Assembly (NCBI RefSeq): GCF_003048405.1
Contig: NZ_PIQS01000001.1
Coordinates: forward strand, 1-64,000
DNA from: Campylobacter concisus
Lineage (GTDB): Bacteria > Campylobacterota > Campylobacteria > Campylobacterales > Campylobacteraceae
Length of the DNA: 64,000 nucleotides
Reading direction: 5' to 3'
Shown: one piece after another, positions 52,480-62,049 of the stretch
Layout of the letters: every line of letters begins with the position of its first letter
How positions within the stretch are numbered: position 1 is the first letter of the stretch
Position numbers and translations under genes: made by a program
Notes under the pieces: model-generated
The model's database searches: none
Seen by the model: only the letters and a program-made list of their open reading frames with translations
What the model was told of the DNA's origin: nothing

Positions 52480-53653
52480 AAATTTTTCCTTTTTCGTAGC
52501 CGATAACTGTGTTTATGTCCTTATCGCCCCTGCCTGAGACATTTACGACGATGACGCTTTTTTTATCAAGTTTTGGGCAAAGCTTTTCTAGATATGCCAG
52601 TGCATGCGCGCTCTCGATGGCTGGGATGATGCCCTCCATCTTGCTTAAAAAATAAAGAGCGTTTATACACTCATCGTCTGTTACGGCTTCGTATTTGACC
52701 CTTTTTATGTCGTTTAGATGGGCGTGCTCTGGACCGATGCCTGGGTAGTCTAGGCCTGCTGAGATGCTGTGAACTGGCGAGATCATACCGTACTCATCTT
52801 GCAAGACGGTCGTTTTCATGCCGTGGATGATGCCAGTTTTGCCTTTAGTAAGCGTAGCAGCGTGATAAGGTGTATCTACGCCAAGGCCACCAGCCTCGAT
52901 ACCTACTAAATTTACGCTCTCATCGTCTAAAAATGCACTAAAAATGCCAATAGCATTACTGCCACCGCCAACACATGCGATGACGTAGTCGGCCTTTTTG
53001 CCGTAGTCTGCAAGCTGAGCCTTGGCCTCTGTGCCGATGATGCTTTGAAAGTCACGCACGATCTTTGGATATGGGTGTGGGCCAACGGCTGAGCCGATGA
53101 CATAAAATGCGCTCTCTATCTCATTTACCCACGCTTGTATGGCCGCCGTAGTCGCCTCTTTTAGCGTTTTTAAGCCGTCTTCTACGCTCACCACCTTTGC
53201 ACCAAGAAGCTGCATGCGAAAGGCATTTAGCTGCTGTCTAGCCACGTCAGTTGCGCCCATATAGACGTCACACTCTAAGCCCAAAAGTGCCGCTGCAGTC
53301 GCTGTTGCCACGCCGTGCTGACCAGCTCCAGTCTCAGCTAAAATTTTCTTTTTACCCATTTTTTTAGCAAGCAGCGCTTGAGCTAGGGCGTTATTTATCT
53401 TATGCGCGCCCGTATGGTTTAGATCCTCACGCTTGAGGTAAATTTCATGTCCGTAGTGCTCGCTCAGGCGCTTTGCAAAAAAAAGCGGACTAGGCCTGCC
53501 AACGTAGTTTTTCAAAAGATCATCAAGCTCATCTTTAAACTCTTTTGTCTTTGCGATGCTCTCATAAGCATTTTCTAGCTCATCAAGGGCAAACATAACC
53601 GTCTCAGGCACGAACTGCCCGCCAAATTTTCCAAAATACGCCTTACTATTCAT
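52472..53653 (-). CDS. trpB: Tryptophan synthase beta subunit
   Basis: TrpB joins indole and serine with pyridoxal phosphate. The PLP lysine lies in [11 protein letters not shown], the catalytic Glu in [10 protein letters not shown], and the phosphate loop is GGGSNAIG. 393 residues, TrpB1 type, starting [19 protein letters not shown]. Overlaps trpF and trpA by eight bases each. Confidence 0.97.
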   Translation of the reverse strand: MNSKAYFGKFGGQFVPETVMFALDELENAYESIAKTKEFKDELDDLLKNYVGRPSPLFFAKRLSEHYGHEIYLKREDLNHTGAHKINNALAQALLAKKMGKKKILAETGAGQHGVATATAAALLGLECDVYMGATDVARQQLNAFRMQLLGAKVVSVEDGLKTLKEATTAAIQAWVNEIESAFYVIGSAVGPHPYPKIVRDFQSIIGTEAKAQLADYGKKADYVIACVGGGSNAIGIFSAFLDDESVNLVGIEAGGLGVDTPYHAATLTKGKTGIIHGMKTTVLQDEYGMISPVHSISAGLDYPGIGPEHAHLNDIKRVKYEAVTDDECINALYFLSKMEGIIPAIESAHALAYLEKLCPKLDKKSVIVVNVSGRGDKDINTVIGYEKGKIYG

Positions 53654-54257
53654 CTTCTACCTCACCTATGATCTTTAAAATTCTCTCTATCTTTTGCGCA
53701 TCTTTTATGCCGTTTTCGTCCTCGACTTTTGAGTTGATATCGACTAGATATGGCTTAAATTTGAGCGCCTCTTTTATGTTGTGCTCGCCTATGCCCCCAG
53801 CCATACCAAAATTAAATTTAACCTCTTTTAAAATTTCCCACTCAAAGCTAGTGCCATTTCCGCCAGCATTTTCGCCCTTGCAGTCAAAAAGCGCCATATC
53901 AAAATGCTTAAAATCAACCTCTGGCAAGCTATCTTTCACGCTAAAAACCTGCCAGATCTCAAGCCCCATATCTTTTAAATTTGCCTCTAAATTTTCACTC
54001 ACCACTCCATGCACTTGAGCCACGTCAAGACCAGCAAACTGGCAAATTTCCATTATCTCGCAGTCACTTTGCTCAGCAAAAACGCCAACTACTTTTTTGC
54101 CCTTGCTGTGAGCAAATTTCGCTATCTGCCTAGCTAAATTTAGCTCGACCTTTCTTTTGCTTTTGGCAAATATCAGCCCTATAAAATCAACATCCAAAGC
54201 GCAAACCGCACTTGCCTCATCTAGCGTTTTGATACCACAAATTTTAACTAGCGCCAT
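53646..54257 (-). CDS. trpF: Phosphoribosylanthranilate isomerase
   Basis: TrpF converts phosphoribosylanthranilate to its carboxyphenylamino form. [11 protein letters not shown] carries the catalytic Cys, and the catalytic Asp lies in [29 protein letters not shown] and VDINSKVED bind phosphate. 203 residues. It is a separate gene, not fused to trpC; no trpC is in the window. Overlaps trpGD by 14 bases. Confidence 0.95.
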   Translation of the reverse strand: MALVKICGIKTLDEASAVCALDVDFIGLIFAKSKRKVELNLARQIAKFAHSKGKKVVGVFAEQSDCEIMEICQFAGLDVAQVHGVVSENLEANLKDMGLEIWQVFSVKDSLPEVDFKHFDMALFDCKGENAGGNGTSFEWEILKEVKFNFGMAGGIGEHNIKEALKFKPYLVDINSKVEDENGIKDAQKIERILKIIGEVEDE

Positions 54258-55860
54258 TAGCCCCAGCCTTTATAAACTCTTCATAAAATTTATACGCCCT
54301 GCCAGAATTTATCGCCTCTAGCACCATTTTTTTGGCCTCGTCCGGGCTCTTTGCACCATCAGCCCCGTAAAGCGCAAACATCGCATTAAAGACCACTATG
54401 TCAAATTTAGCCCCCTGCTCCTCGCCTTTTAGCGTGCGTATCAAGGTTTTGGCGTTTTCTTCAGGCGTGCCGCCCTCGATATCGCTGTGAAACGCTCTTT
54501 TAAAGCCAAACTGCTCTGGCGTGATGCTGTATTCAAAAATTTCGCCATTTTTTAGCTCGACGACACTTGTTTCGCTACAAAGCGTGATCTCGTCTAGTCC
54601 GTCATCGCCACGGACGACTAGAGCGTGCTTTCTGCCAAGGATTTTAAGCGTCTGGGCGTAGAGTTTTAGAACAGGCTTATGATAGACGCCAACTAGCTGG
54701 TTTGTAAGGTTTAAATTTGGATTTAAAAGCGGCCCAAGCACGTTAAATACGGTTCTTATACCAAGTCTTTGACGCACCTCTCTCACCTCGCCAACTAGCG
54801 GATGGAAAAATGGTGCGTGGAAAAAGGCTAAATTTTTACTGGCTAAATTTTCACGCTGTTTTGCCAGTGATTTTTCACTTTTTACGCCTAAAATTTCAAG
54901 CACATCAGAGCTACCAGACTTGCTTGAAACTGCCTTGTTACCGTGTTTTGCGACCTTTATACCAAGGCTTGCAAGGATAAATGCAACTGTAGTTGAGATA
55001 TTTATCGTCTTAAAGCCATCACCGCCAGTGCCGCAAAGATCGATCATAGGCGTATCGTCGCGGTAAGTTTGCGAGTATTTTAGGATATTTTTTGCAAGCG
55101 CAGCGAGGCTTTTTGGGTAGAGGCTCTTTTCGCTAATTAGCACCAAAAGGGCTGAAAGCTGCACGATCTCGTACTCTTTGCTGGCTATTATCTCGCAAAT
55201 TTGCTCAAAGTCGCTATCGTCAAGCGGGATATTCTCTTGAAGCTTGATAAGATATGGCTTAAGAGAGCGAATTTTTGGCTCTTTAACCTCATCTTTTGCT
55301 TTGTAATTTACAAAATTTTCAACGATCTTTTTGCCGTATTGTGTGAAGTAGCTCTCAGGGTGAAACTGGATGCCAAAGATCGGCTTATCTTTAACGCTAA
55401 GTGCCATAACTAAGCCATCATCGCTCACCGCATCAGCGCTTAAGCTAGCTGGGAGCTCATCGACATAGAGCGAGTGGTAACGCATCACTTCAAATCTATC
55501 AGGTAGCCCTGCAAAGAGCGGCTCTTTGTTTTTCACGTCGATAAATGAGGTTTTGCCGTGTAGTGGGTCATCTAGTCTTTTTATCTTTGCGCCAAAACTA
55601 AGCCCTATAGCTTGGTGTCCAAGGCAAATTCCAAGCACCGGCACGCCAAGGTCTGCCCCCAAAATTTCTAAACAGACTCCGCTATCTTTTGGGTGTTTTG
55701 GCCCTGGGCTTAAAATGATCTTGCTTGGGTTTAGTTTTTTGATCTCGTCAAGCGTGATCTTGTCATTTCTAACGCATCTAACCTCTTCATCTGTAAGCTC
55801 TTTTACATATTGCTCAACATTAAAAACAAAACTATCGTAATTATCTATGAGTAAAATCAA
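54244..55860 (-). CDS. trpD: Bifunctional anthranilate synthase glutaminase / anthranilate phosphoribosyltransferase TrpGD
   Basis: A 538-residue fusion. Residues 1-190 are the glutamine amidotransferase: ILLIDNYDSFVFN, nucleophile Cys in GICLGHQAIG, and HPES. Residues from about 200 are the transferase with DLCGTGGDGFKTINIST, KHGNKAVSSKSGSSDVLE and PLLNPN. The fusion is usual in Campylobacter. The start is a TTG with AAAGGATATAGG upstream. It leads trpGD-F-B-A; the synthase subunit trpE is not adjacent (recR is). Confidence 0.94.
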   Translation of the reverse strand: MILLIDNYDSFVFNVEQYVKELTDEEVRCVRNDKITLDEIKKLNPSKIILSPGPKHPKDSGVCLEILGADLGVPVLGICLGHQAIGLSFGAKIKRLDDPLHGKTSFIDVKNKEPLFAGLPDRFEVMRYHSLYVDELPASLSADAVSDDGLVMALSVKDKPIFGIQFHPESYFTQYGKKIVENFVNYKAKDEVKEPKIRSLKPYLIKLQENIPLDDSDFEQICEIIASKEYEIVQLSALLVLISEKSLYPKSLAALAKNILKYSQTYRDDTPMIDLCGTGGDGFKTINISTTVAFILASLGIKVAKHGNKAVSSKSGSSDVLEILGVKSEKSLAKQRENLASKNLAFFHAPFFHPLVGEVREVRQRLGIRTVFNVLGPLLNPNLNLTNQLVGVYHKPVLKLYAQTLKILGRKHALVVRGDDGLDEITLCSETSVVELKNGEIFEYSITPEQFGFKRAFHSDIEGGTPEENAKTLIRTLKGEEQGAKFDIVVFNAMFALYGADGAKSPDEAKKMVLEAINSGRAYKFYEEFIKAGANGAS

Positions 55861-55922
55861 CCTATATCCTTTAAATTTAGCAGCGGTTGAGCCTTGGCTA
55901 AATTTCTATAAATTTAGGCAAA

Positions 55923-55928
55923 ATTATA
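55923..55928 (-). promoter_or_regulatory. Putative -10 box for the trp genes
   Basis: TATAAT on the minus strand within TTAGTTATAATTTT, 62 bases before the trpGD TTG. The leader between them contains CTAAATTT-atag-AAATTTAG, a perfect 8-bp inverted repeat that could be an operator or RNA hairpin. Confidence 0.45.
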
Positions 55929-55945
55929 ACTAAAAGAAAGTTTAA

Positions 55946-56518
55946 TTAGGCTTTTGTACGGCTTTCGTAGGCTTTTAAAAGTGAAAGCATGTCAACGTTT
56001 TCTAAATTTACACCAGTTGGCACGCCTTGAGCGATCTTGCTAAATGAAATTTCATTCATACCAAGCTTATCCTCGACATAAAGCATAAGTGCGTCTGAAT
56101 TTAGCCCTGGTGTAAAGGCAAAAACGACCTCTTTTGAGCCATTTTGCTTGATAGCATTTCGCAACCTCTCTATCGCCTCTTCGTCGATCTCGTCAAGTAC
56201 AAAATAAAGTCCATTGTAAATTCCATTTTGCTCAAAAACCAAGATATCTTTTGGGCTCTCAACCAGCAAAATAACCTCGCTATCCCTGCTCTCGTCGCTA
56301 CAAATGTCGCAAATTTCATTTTCGCTTAGCCCACCACAACGCTCACAGCGCTTGATAAATCTCACCGCATCTTCGATATTTTGAGCGAGCCTTAGCCCTG
56401 CAAAGCTATCTTGCATGCAGACAAAGTAGGCAAACCTTGCGGCTGATTTCTTACCAACACCAGGGAGCTTTGCAAAAGACTCAGTTAGCTCGTTAAATTT
56501 TTCTAAGCCTCTTTTCAT
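55946..56518 (-). CDS. recR: Recombination protein RecR
   Basis: RecR works with RecO and RecF to load RecA on gaps. 190 residues: helix-hairpin-helix LPGVGKKSAARFAYF, the four-Cys zinc finger CERCGGLSENEICDIC, and a Toprim domain with LLVESPKDILVFE. It overlaps the kinase gene racS by four bases and ends the racR-racS-recR run. Confidence 0.96.
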   Translation of the reverse strand: MKRGLEKFNELTESFAKLPGVGKKSAARFAYFVCMQDSFAGLRLAQNIEDAVRFIKRCERCGGLSENEICDICSDESRDSEVILLVESPKDILVFEQNGIYNGLYFVLDEIDEEAIERLRNAIKQNGSKEVVFAFTPGLNSDALMLYVEDKLGMNEISFSKIAQGVPTGVNLENVDMLSLLKAYESRTKA

Positions 56519-57771
56519 GCTCGCTTCGCCTTTGATCTAAGTAAAATTTTAAATACATGATAGCCATCCTCGTAGTCGTAGGCAAGCTCAAATTTTTGCA
56601 TCTGACAAATTTGCTCGATGATATAAAGTCCAAGTCCCATACCACTTCCCGCACTCACCTTGTCACCACGCACAAAGGCTTGTTTGTAGTAGTCAATCGG
56701 GTGATTTAGCTTTTTGCCTAAATTTTTAACCACTATAAATTCGCTATCGCAGATCAAAATAGCCTTTTTATCCTCTGCGTATTTTAGGGCATTATCTACC
56801 AAATTTTTAATCGCCAAACTAAAAAGCTGAAAATCCACTCTCAATATCACGTCATCTCTGATATCGCAGCTCACTCGCTCTTCAAATTTATCAAGCATGA
56901 GCATATCCTGCACTTGCTCTAAAATGAGCGAGAAATGGCACTCTTGGTAGTTTAGTGCGTAGCTTTTAGAAAGGAGCTGCTCGACCTTACTAAATTCATT
57001 TATCAGCATCTCAAGGCGCTCAAATACATTGATGAGTCTCATCTTTTGAGTCTCATTTGCGACCATTTCAGAGACGATCCTGCCTTTGCCAATCGGAGTC
57101 TTTAGCTCATGCATAATCGCACGCAAAAATAGCTGCCTTGAGCGGATGAGCTCTCTTATCTTGCAAACGGCATTATCAAACTCAACAGCGACCTGCCCGA
57201 TCTCATCTTGCTCGTTTTCATTTAGCCTAGCCGTCATCGCCATTTCCATATTTCCACTGGCAAATTTTCTGATGTCTTTACTAAGCCTTCTAAGTGGTGA
57301 AAGACTTCTAAGAACAGAAACATAAAGTGAGATGAGAAGGGCTGAAACTATCAAAAATGCGACCCAAAGCGGGTCATTTACGTGTCTTGCATCATTACTT
57401 TCAAGAAGTAGCTGAAAAGATGGGTTTTTAATAAGCAAATACAAATCGCCTTTATAATTAACCGATTGCACCACTCCAAGAGGTGTGTGCTGCGTAAAAA
57501 CAACAGTCCCATTTGTGGCTATTGAAGTGGCTAAATTTTTATTTCCAACATACTCTAAGTAAAAATTTTTAAAATAATGCTCTAAATCTCTTGGGGGATT
57601 TCCGCGTTCATAGAGTGCGACAAGGTAGTTCATCGCACTTATTTGTCTATCCTTTAGTTTTTCTAAAGCGCTCTCTTGCTGAATGTTTGCAAAGGTTACA
57701 AAGAGCAAACACATCAATGAGAAAGCTATGGCAAAGATAATAGTTATCTTCGTAGTTATGGAATATTTCAT
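56515..57771 (-). CDS. racS: Sensor histidine kinase RacS
   Basis: A 418-residue membrane kinase: spans near 8-28 and 130-152 around a periplasmic sensor of about 100 residues, a HAMP domain (LSPLRRLSKDIRKFASGNME), H-box RAIMHELKTPIGKGRIV with H221, N-box NLVDNALKYA and G2 GSGMGLGLYIIEQI. The G1 box is not a standard DxGxG (VVKNLGKKL). In C. jejuni RacRS responds to temperature and respiratory conditions. Overlaps racR and recR by four bases each. Confidence 0.9.
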   Translation of the reverse strand: MKYSITTKITIIFAIAFSLMCLLFVTFANIQQESALEKLKDRQISAMNYLVALYERGNPPRDLEHYFKNFYLEYVGNKNLATSIATNGTVVFTQHTPLGVVQSVNYKGDLYLLIKNPSFQLLLESNDARHVNDPLWVAFLIVSALLISLYVSVLRSLSPLRRLSKDIRKFASGNMEMAMTARLNENEQDEIGQVAVEFDNAVCKIRELIRSRQLFLRAIMHELKTPIGKGRIVSEMVANETQKMRLINVFERLEMLINEFSKVEQLLSKSYALNYQECHFSLILEQVQDMLMLDKFEERVSCDIRDDVILRVDFQLFSLAIKNLVDNALKYAEDKKAILICDSEFIVVKNLGKKLNHPIDYYKQAFVRGDKVSAGSGMGLGLYIIEQICQMQKFELAYDYEDGYHVFKILLRSKAKRA

Positions 57772-58439
57772 CCGATAAGCTTATATCCTATGCCTCTTAC
57801 TGAAAATATATGTTTTGGGGCTTTTGAGCTATCACCGATTTTTGATCTAAGGCGTCCGATAATAACATCTAAGCTCTTTGAGTCTTTATCTTTTAGGCTT
57901 TTACAGTTATAAACTAGCTGTTCGCGTGAAACTGAAAAACTGTGTTGCTTAATGAGATAAGTTAAAATTTCATACTCAGCTGGAGTAAGCGCTAACGGCT
58001 CATTGTTAAAGTAAATTTCGTGACGCTTATCATCAATCCTAAATGCGCTATCAACGACCTCTTCTTGTACTTCATTTGTCTTTTTATATCTTCTTATAAG
58101 ACTTGTGATACGAGCATACATCTCTTTTGGATCGTATGGCTTTGGCAAATAATCATCAGCACCAAGCTGAAGTCCAACAACCTTATCGCTAATATCACTT
58201 CTAGCCGAACTTATGATGATAGGAATGTCGTATTTTTGGCGAATTTCTTTACAAACCTCAAGCCCATCAATGCCCGGCAAAGTAAGATCAAGTATTAACA
58301 AATCATAGTTTTTTATCCCAGCACTAAGTCCTAAATATGGATCTTCAAAATTCGTAACTTTTATATTAAAACTATCAAGATATTCAGATAAAATTTGTGC
58401 AAATTCTGGATCGTCTTCTATCATTAAAACATTAACCAT
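57768..58439 (-). CDS. racR: Response regulator RacR (OmpR family)
   Basis: A 223-residue regulator with acidic pair D9/D10, phosphoacceptor D51 (LLILDLTLPGIDG), switch Lys in YLPKPYDPKEM and a winged-helix effector domain (LTPAEYEILTYLIKQHSFSVS to FSVRGIGYKLIG). Assigned as RacR because of its place between dnaJ and racS-recR, as in C. jejuni. An AAGGATAAT site precedes the ATG. Confidence 0.9.
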   Translation of the reverse strand: MVNVLMIEDDPEFAQILSEYLDSFNIKVTNFEDPYLGLSAGIKNYDLLILDLTLPGIDGLEVCKEIRQKYDIPIIISSARSDISDKVVGLQLGADDYLPKPYDPKEMYARITSLIRRYKKTNEVQEEVVDSAFRIDDKRHEIYFNNEPLALTPAEYEILTYLIKQHSFSVSREQLVYNCKSLKDKDSKSLDVIIGRLRSKIGDSSKAPKHIFSVRGIGYKLIG

Positions 58440-58469
58440 AAATTATCCTTTTTATTAAAAATAGTAGAG

Positions 58470-58475
58470 ATTATA
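58470..58475 (-). promoter_or_regulatory. Putative -10 box for racRS-recR
   Basis: TATAAT on the minus strand in GCCGTATAATCTC, 31 bases before the racR ATG. Confidence 0.6.
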
Positions 58476-58518
58476 CGGCAAAAATGTAAATTCTTTTTTA
58501 AATTTAAACTTTTTTGGG

Positions 58519-58524
58519 TAAAAT
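58519..58524 (+). promoter_or_regulatory. Putative -10 box for dnaJ
   Basis: TAAAAT in TTTGGGTAAAATCCC, 37 bases before the dnaJ GTG; a moderate match. The 122-base gap is shared with the divergent racR promoter. Confidence 0.4.
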
Positions 58525-58561
58525 CCCATATTTAAAATAAGCTTAATTAACAAGGAAAAAT

Positions 58562-59704
58562 GTGGAATTTGACTATTACGAAATCCTTGAAATTTCAAGA
58601 AATGCAAGCGGAGATGAGATCAAAAAAGCCTTTAGAAGGCTTGCTTTAAAATATCACCCAGATAGAAATTCTGGCGACAAAGAGGCTGAACTAAAATTTA
58701 AACAGATAAATGAGGCTTATCAAGTTTTAAGCGACGAACAAAAACGCTCTATCTACGACAGATATGGCAAAGAAGGCCTTGAGGGTCGATTTGGTAGCGG
58801 TGGTGGATTTAGTGCCGATTTTGACCTTTCAGATATTTTTGACTCATTTTTTGGTGGCGGTTTTGCAAGTAGTTCTAGACAGAGAAAAAGATACTCTGAA
58901 AAATACTCAGCCGATCTTGAAATTCCTATAAATTTAGAATTTAACGAAGCTATTTTTGGCTGCGAAAAAGAGATAAAATTTGATCAAAAAGTACCTTGCC
59001 CAACATGCAATGCAACCGGCAGTAAAGATGGCAAGAGTAAGACTTGCCAGCACTGTGGCGGAAGTGGCAGAATAACACGCGGAAATGGATTTATGAATAT
59101 CGTCCAAGAATGTCCATATTGTCACGGAAGCGGTGAAGTAATAAGCGAACCATGCCCCGATTGTAACACAAAAGCTTATAAAATCCAGCAACAAACTGTA
59201 AGGATTACCATCCCTGAAGGTGTTGATAGCGGCATGAGAATGAGAGTAGCTGGCAAAGGCAATATCGGTACAAACGGCGTTCAAGGCGATCTTTATGTAA
59301 GCATAAACGTAAAAGAAGACAAGCATTTCATTCGCCACAACGACGATGTTTATCTAGAAATTCCTGTCTTTTTCACACAAGCTATACTTGGCGAGAGCAT
59401 AAAAATTCCAACGCTTCGAGGAGAAACTGAGCTAAAACTACCTGTTGGAGCAAAGGACAAGCAGCAATTTATCTTTGAAAATGAAGGTATCAAAAGCGTA
59501 AATTCGCGCAAAAAAGGCAGGCTCGTAGCGCAAATTTCTATCCAAACGCCTGAAAAACTAAGCGATGAGCAAAAAGAGCTTTTAAATAAGCTTCAAGCTA
59601 GCTTTGGCATAGAATCAGGCAAATCAAATACCGATGAAAGTGTCTTTGATAAGATAAAAAGCTGGTTTAAAGGCGATGAGCCAAAGAAGAAAAAGAAAAA
59701 ATAA
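58562..59704 (+). CDS. dnaJ: Chaperone protein DnaJ
   Basis: The Hsp40 partner of DnaK. J domain at 1-70 with the HPD motif in KYHPDRN, a Gly/Phe-rich linker (about 75-105), four zinc-binding repeats ([32 protein letters not shown]), two beta-barrel substrate domains and a lysine-rich C-terminal tail. 380 residues. Start is GTG with AAGGAAAAA upstream. dnaK/grpE are not in the window. Confidence 0.97.
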   Translation: MEFDYYEILEISRNASGDEIKKAFRRLALKYHPDRNSGDKEAELKFKQINEAYQVLSDEQKRSIYDRYGKEGLEGRFGSGGGFSADFDLSDIFDSFFGGGFASSSRQRKRYSEKYSADLEIPINLEFNEAIFGCEKEIKFDQKVPCPTCNATGSKDGKSKTCQHCGGSGRITRGNGFMNIVQECPYCHGSGEVISEPCPDCNTKAYKIQQQTVRITIPEGVDSGMRMRVAGKGNIGTNGVQGDLYVSINVKEDKHFIRHNDDVYLEIPVFFTQAILGESIKIPTLRGETELKLPVGAKDKQQFIFENEGIKSVNSRKKGRLVAQISIQTPEKLSDEQKELLNKLQASFGIESGKSNTDESVFDKIKSWFKGDEPKKKKKK

Positions 59705-59710
59705 AATTGA

Positions 59711-59738
59711 TTTGTGACGTTAAATTTGACGTCACAAA
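59711..59738 (+). terminator. Terminator after dnaJ
   Basis: TTTGTGACGT at 59711-59720 and ACGTCACAAA at 59729-59738 form a perfect 10-bp stem with an eight-base loop, seven bases after the stop, followed by TTCTTT. Confidence 0.78.
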
Positions 59739-59789
59739 TTCTTTCAAAATAAATTTTATATATCCTAATTTTTACAAGTAAATTTCACA

Positions 59790-60067
59790 CAAATTTTAAA
59801 ATTTCATAAGCGAGCAATTTCAGCTCTAAAATTTGAGCTAAGCGGTAAATGAAGCCAAGATTTTTAATCGAAACATTAACCCATAAGCTCTAAATCTTGG
59901 CTACAGCGTGGAAATCGCTTATTTTAGTAACAGGGGCTTATGGAAATTTTATAAAATCAAAAGAGAAAAACGAAACAAGACAAGGTAAATTCTCTTTGAT
60001 TTTATGGAAGTATCATACAAATTTTAGTAGTCAATTCTTGCGAGTGAATGAAAGTTTTAAAATTTGC
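59790..60067. repeat. Palindromic intergenic repeat, copy A (long)
   Basis: Begins CAAATTTTAAAATTT and ends TTTTAAAATTTGC, so its ends are inverted copies. The first 54 bases match copy C at 50 positions. Inside are two further hairpins: AGCCAAGATTT (59853-59863) with AAATCTTGGCT (59892-59902), and ATAAAATCAAAAGAGAA near 59951-59967 with TTCTCTTTGATTTTAT near 59990-60005. No coding frame looks real. This copy includes the sequence that recurs at 151-233. Confidence 0.65.
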
Positions 60068-60102
60068 AAAGCAATCTAGTCAAATTTAAATGTTTGTTTC
60101 TT

Positions 60103-60157
60103 TTGTTAAGGGGGAAGAGGCTTGAATTACGAAGTCACTCCCCTTCCACCTTAACAA
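60103..60157. repeat. GC-rich imperfect hairpin between repeat copies
   Basis: TTGTTAAGGGGGAAGAGG at 60103-60120 pairs with CCCCTTCCACCTTAACAA at 60140-60157 at 16 of 18 positions, with a 19-base loop. A second small stem, TAACGCA-ctgca-TGCGTTA, lies at 60200-60218. The composition contrasts with the AT-rich repeats on both sides. Function unknown. Confidence 0.65.
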
Positions 60158-60231
60158 TCCCCTAACCCCGACGACGTTAGAAGTGGCATGTCTCAGTACT
60201 AACGCACTGCATGCGTTATATTAAATTTCCA

Positions 60232-60345
60232 GCAAATTTTAAAATTTATTATCGAGCATATCACGGCTCTAAATTTAGTGCTAAACGAAGTGCGGACTAA
60301 AATTAGTAATCTGCTAAGGCGAGCGAGCAAGATTTTAAAATTTGC
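60232..60345. repeat. Palindromic intergenic repeat, copy B (diverged)
   Basis: Starts GCAAATTTTAAAATTT and ends GATTTTAAAATTTGC. The inner part has CGAGCATATCACGGCTCTAAATTT where copies A and C have CGAGCAATTTCAGCTCTAAAATTT, so it is a diverged member of the same family. Confidence 0.55.
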
Positions 60346-60377
60346 AAAATTGCTTTGTTATATTAGGTAGGCATCAG

Positions 60378-60493
60378 GCAAATTTTAAAATTTCATGAGC
60401 GAGTAATTTCGGCTCTAAAATTTGAGCTAAACAAAAAGCAAAGACAAATCTTAGCAGTCAATTCTTACGAGCAAGCAAAATTTTAAAATTTGC
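60378..60493. repeat. Palindromic intergenic repeat, copy C
   Basis: GCAAATTTTAAAATTT at the left end is the exact reverse complement of AAATTTTAAAATTTGC at the right end (16 bp). The body carries GCTC-taaaattt-GAGC. Its right half (AGTCAATTCTTACGAG) matches copy A at 60029-60044 with one change. It ends just before the pyk stop codon at 60508. Confidence 0.65.
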
Positions 60494-60507
60494 AAGAGAG
60501 TATAAAT

Positions 60508-61959
60508 TTACTCAGTTGCAAGCTCCAAATAATAATCAAGCTGATCGCGTCTGATGATACGTATAAGGTTTGTGCTACCCTCAACGCCCGTAGGGTGACC
60601 GGCTGTGACAAGATAGGTCTTGTCGTGTTCAACATATCCCTCTTCATACGCCTTTTTCATGACATTTGCCAAAAGTGAGCTAAGCTTTGTTTTTTCTAGT
60701 ACAAGCGCTGGTGTAACACCCCAAGCAAGGGTAAGCATGTGCGCTGTTTGCTCATCGTGAGCGACTGCAATGATGTCGATATTTGTGCGGTTTCTAGCTA
60801 ATTTTATGGCCGATTTTCCTGAGCCAGTGATTGAGATTAAAGCATCTGCTTTTATGCGAACAGCAAGAGATGCGGCGCTACTTGCCACCATATCAGTCTC
60901 GTCAAAAAAGTCAAACTTATCAAATTTATTATATGGATAGATGCTTTGAGTTTGGATGATCGTTTTGCTCATCGCCTCTACGACCGCGACTGGGTTTTTA
61001 CCGATCGCACTCTCTTCACTTAACATAACAGCATCAGTACCGTCTAATACAGCATTTGCTACGTCGCTGATCTCCGCTCTTGTGGCAGTCTCATGCTCTG
61101 CCATACTTAGCATCATTTGAGTTGCTGTGATGACTGGTTTGCTTGCTGCATTTGCCTTTTTGATGATGAGCTTTTGTATGGTTGGCACCTTATAAAATGG
61201 CACTTCTATGCCAAGATCGCCACGAGCCACCATGATACCATCACTCTTTGCGATGATATCATCTATATTTTCAACCGCATCAAATTTCTCGATCTTAGAT
61301 AAAACAGCAGCTCTTGAGCCAAATTCTTTTAAGATATTTTTTGCCTTTATTACATCATTTGCATCTTGCACGAAGCTAATAGCAACAAAATTTACACCAT
61401 GCTTTGCGCCAAATTTCATATCTTCTTTGTCTTTTGGTGTGATGATATCGATGCCAAGAGCCGTATTTGGGAAATTCACGCCTTTATTTGAGTTTAAAAT
61501 TCCATCATTTTCAATGATAGTTTTTACTATTTCTTTACCTTCGCTGACAACCTTTGCTCTTATAGAGCCATCATAGAGATAGACATACTCGCCAACTTTC
61601 AGCATAGGCAAAATTTGAGGCTGGTTTAGGCTTACTTTATAAATTCCGTTTTCCACTTTTTCACCGATGATCTCATCAGCATGGATACTAAGTTCATCAC
61701 CGGCCTTTAGATAAAATGGCTCACTAAGCTTGCCAACTCTGATCTTTGGGCCGCAGATATCTTGTAAAATTCCTATTCTTTTATTTAGCCTTTTTTCGAT
61801 ATTTCTTATCTTGTCAATGTTTGATTTATGGTATTCGTGTGTCCCATGGCTAAAATTTAAACGAAAGACATTAACACCCGCTTTTACCATCGCTTCCATT
61901 GTCTCTTCATTATCACTTGCTGGCCCCAAAGTAGCTACGATTTTCGTCTTTTTTATCAT
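60508..61959 (-). CDS. pyk: Pyruvate kinase
   Basis: Pyk makes pyruvate and ATP from phosphoenolpyruvate. Present: KIVATLGPASDN, VFRLNFSHGTHEYH, KIEKFDAVENID, the metal site MVARGDLGIEVPF and KPVITATQMM. I start at the ATG at 61959, where the family begins (483 residues); the frame is open 24 codons further, but those codons run through the likely promoter. The C-terminal domain is complete. Confidence 0.95.
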   Translation of the reverse strand: MIKKTKIVATLGPASDNEETMEAMVKAGVNVFRLNFSHGTHEYHKSNIDKIRNIEKRLNKRIGILQDICGPKIRVGKLSEPFYLKAGDELSIHADEIIGEKVENGIYKVSLNQPQILPMLKVGEYVYLYDGSIRAKVVSEGKEIVKTIIENDGILNSNKGVNFPNTALGIDIITPKDKEDMKFGAKHGVNFVAISFVQDANDVIKAKNILKEFGSRAAVLSKIEKFDAVENIDDIIAKSDGIMVARGDLGIEVPFYKVPTIQKLIIKKANAASKPVITATQMMLSMAEHETATRAEISDVANAVLDGTDAVMLSEESAIGKNPVAVVEAMSKTIIQTQSIYPYNKFDKFDFFDETDMVASSAASLAVRIKADALISITGSGKSAIKLARNRTNIDIIAVAHDEQTAHMLTLAWGVTPALVLEKTKLSSLLANVMKKAYEEGYVEHDKTYLVTAGHPTGVEGSTNLIRIIRRDQLDYYLELATE

Positions 61960-61987
61960 TTTATGCCCCATAAATTTGATTTTTGCG

Positions 61988-61993
61988 ATTATA
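61988..61993 (-). promoter_or_regulatory. Putative -10 box for pyk
   Basis: TATAAT on the minus strand in GTGTTATAATCGC, 29 bases before the chosen pyk ATG. Supports the downstream start. Confidence 0.6.
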
Positions 61994-62019
61994 ACACATT
62001 TTAATAATGTAATTTTTTG

Positions 62020-62025
62020 TATAAT
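62020..62025 (+). promoter_or_regulatory. Putative -10 box for the DctP gene
   Basis: TATAAT in TTTTTTGTATAATAG, 25 bases before the ATG at 62050. Divergent from the pyk promoter. Confidence 0.55.
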
Positions 62026-62049
62026 AGTCAAAATTTCAAAGGAGAAGAT

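Noticed and set aside
59897..60079. Short open frame in the dnaJ-pyk gap
   Set aside because: It runs through the hairpins of repeat copy A, has no ribosome site and no recognisable sequence.
59705..60507. CRISPR array or known stable RNA
   Set aside because: The repeats are three diverged palindromic copies of different length, not short regular repeats with spacers, and I saw no signature of RNase P RNA, tmRNA or SRP RNA.
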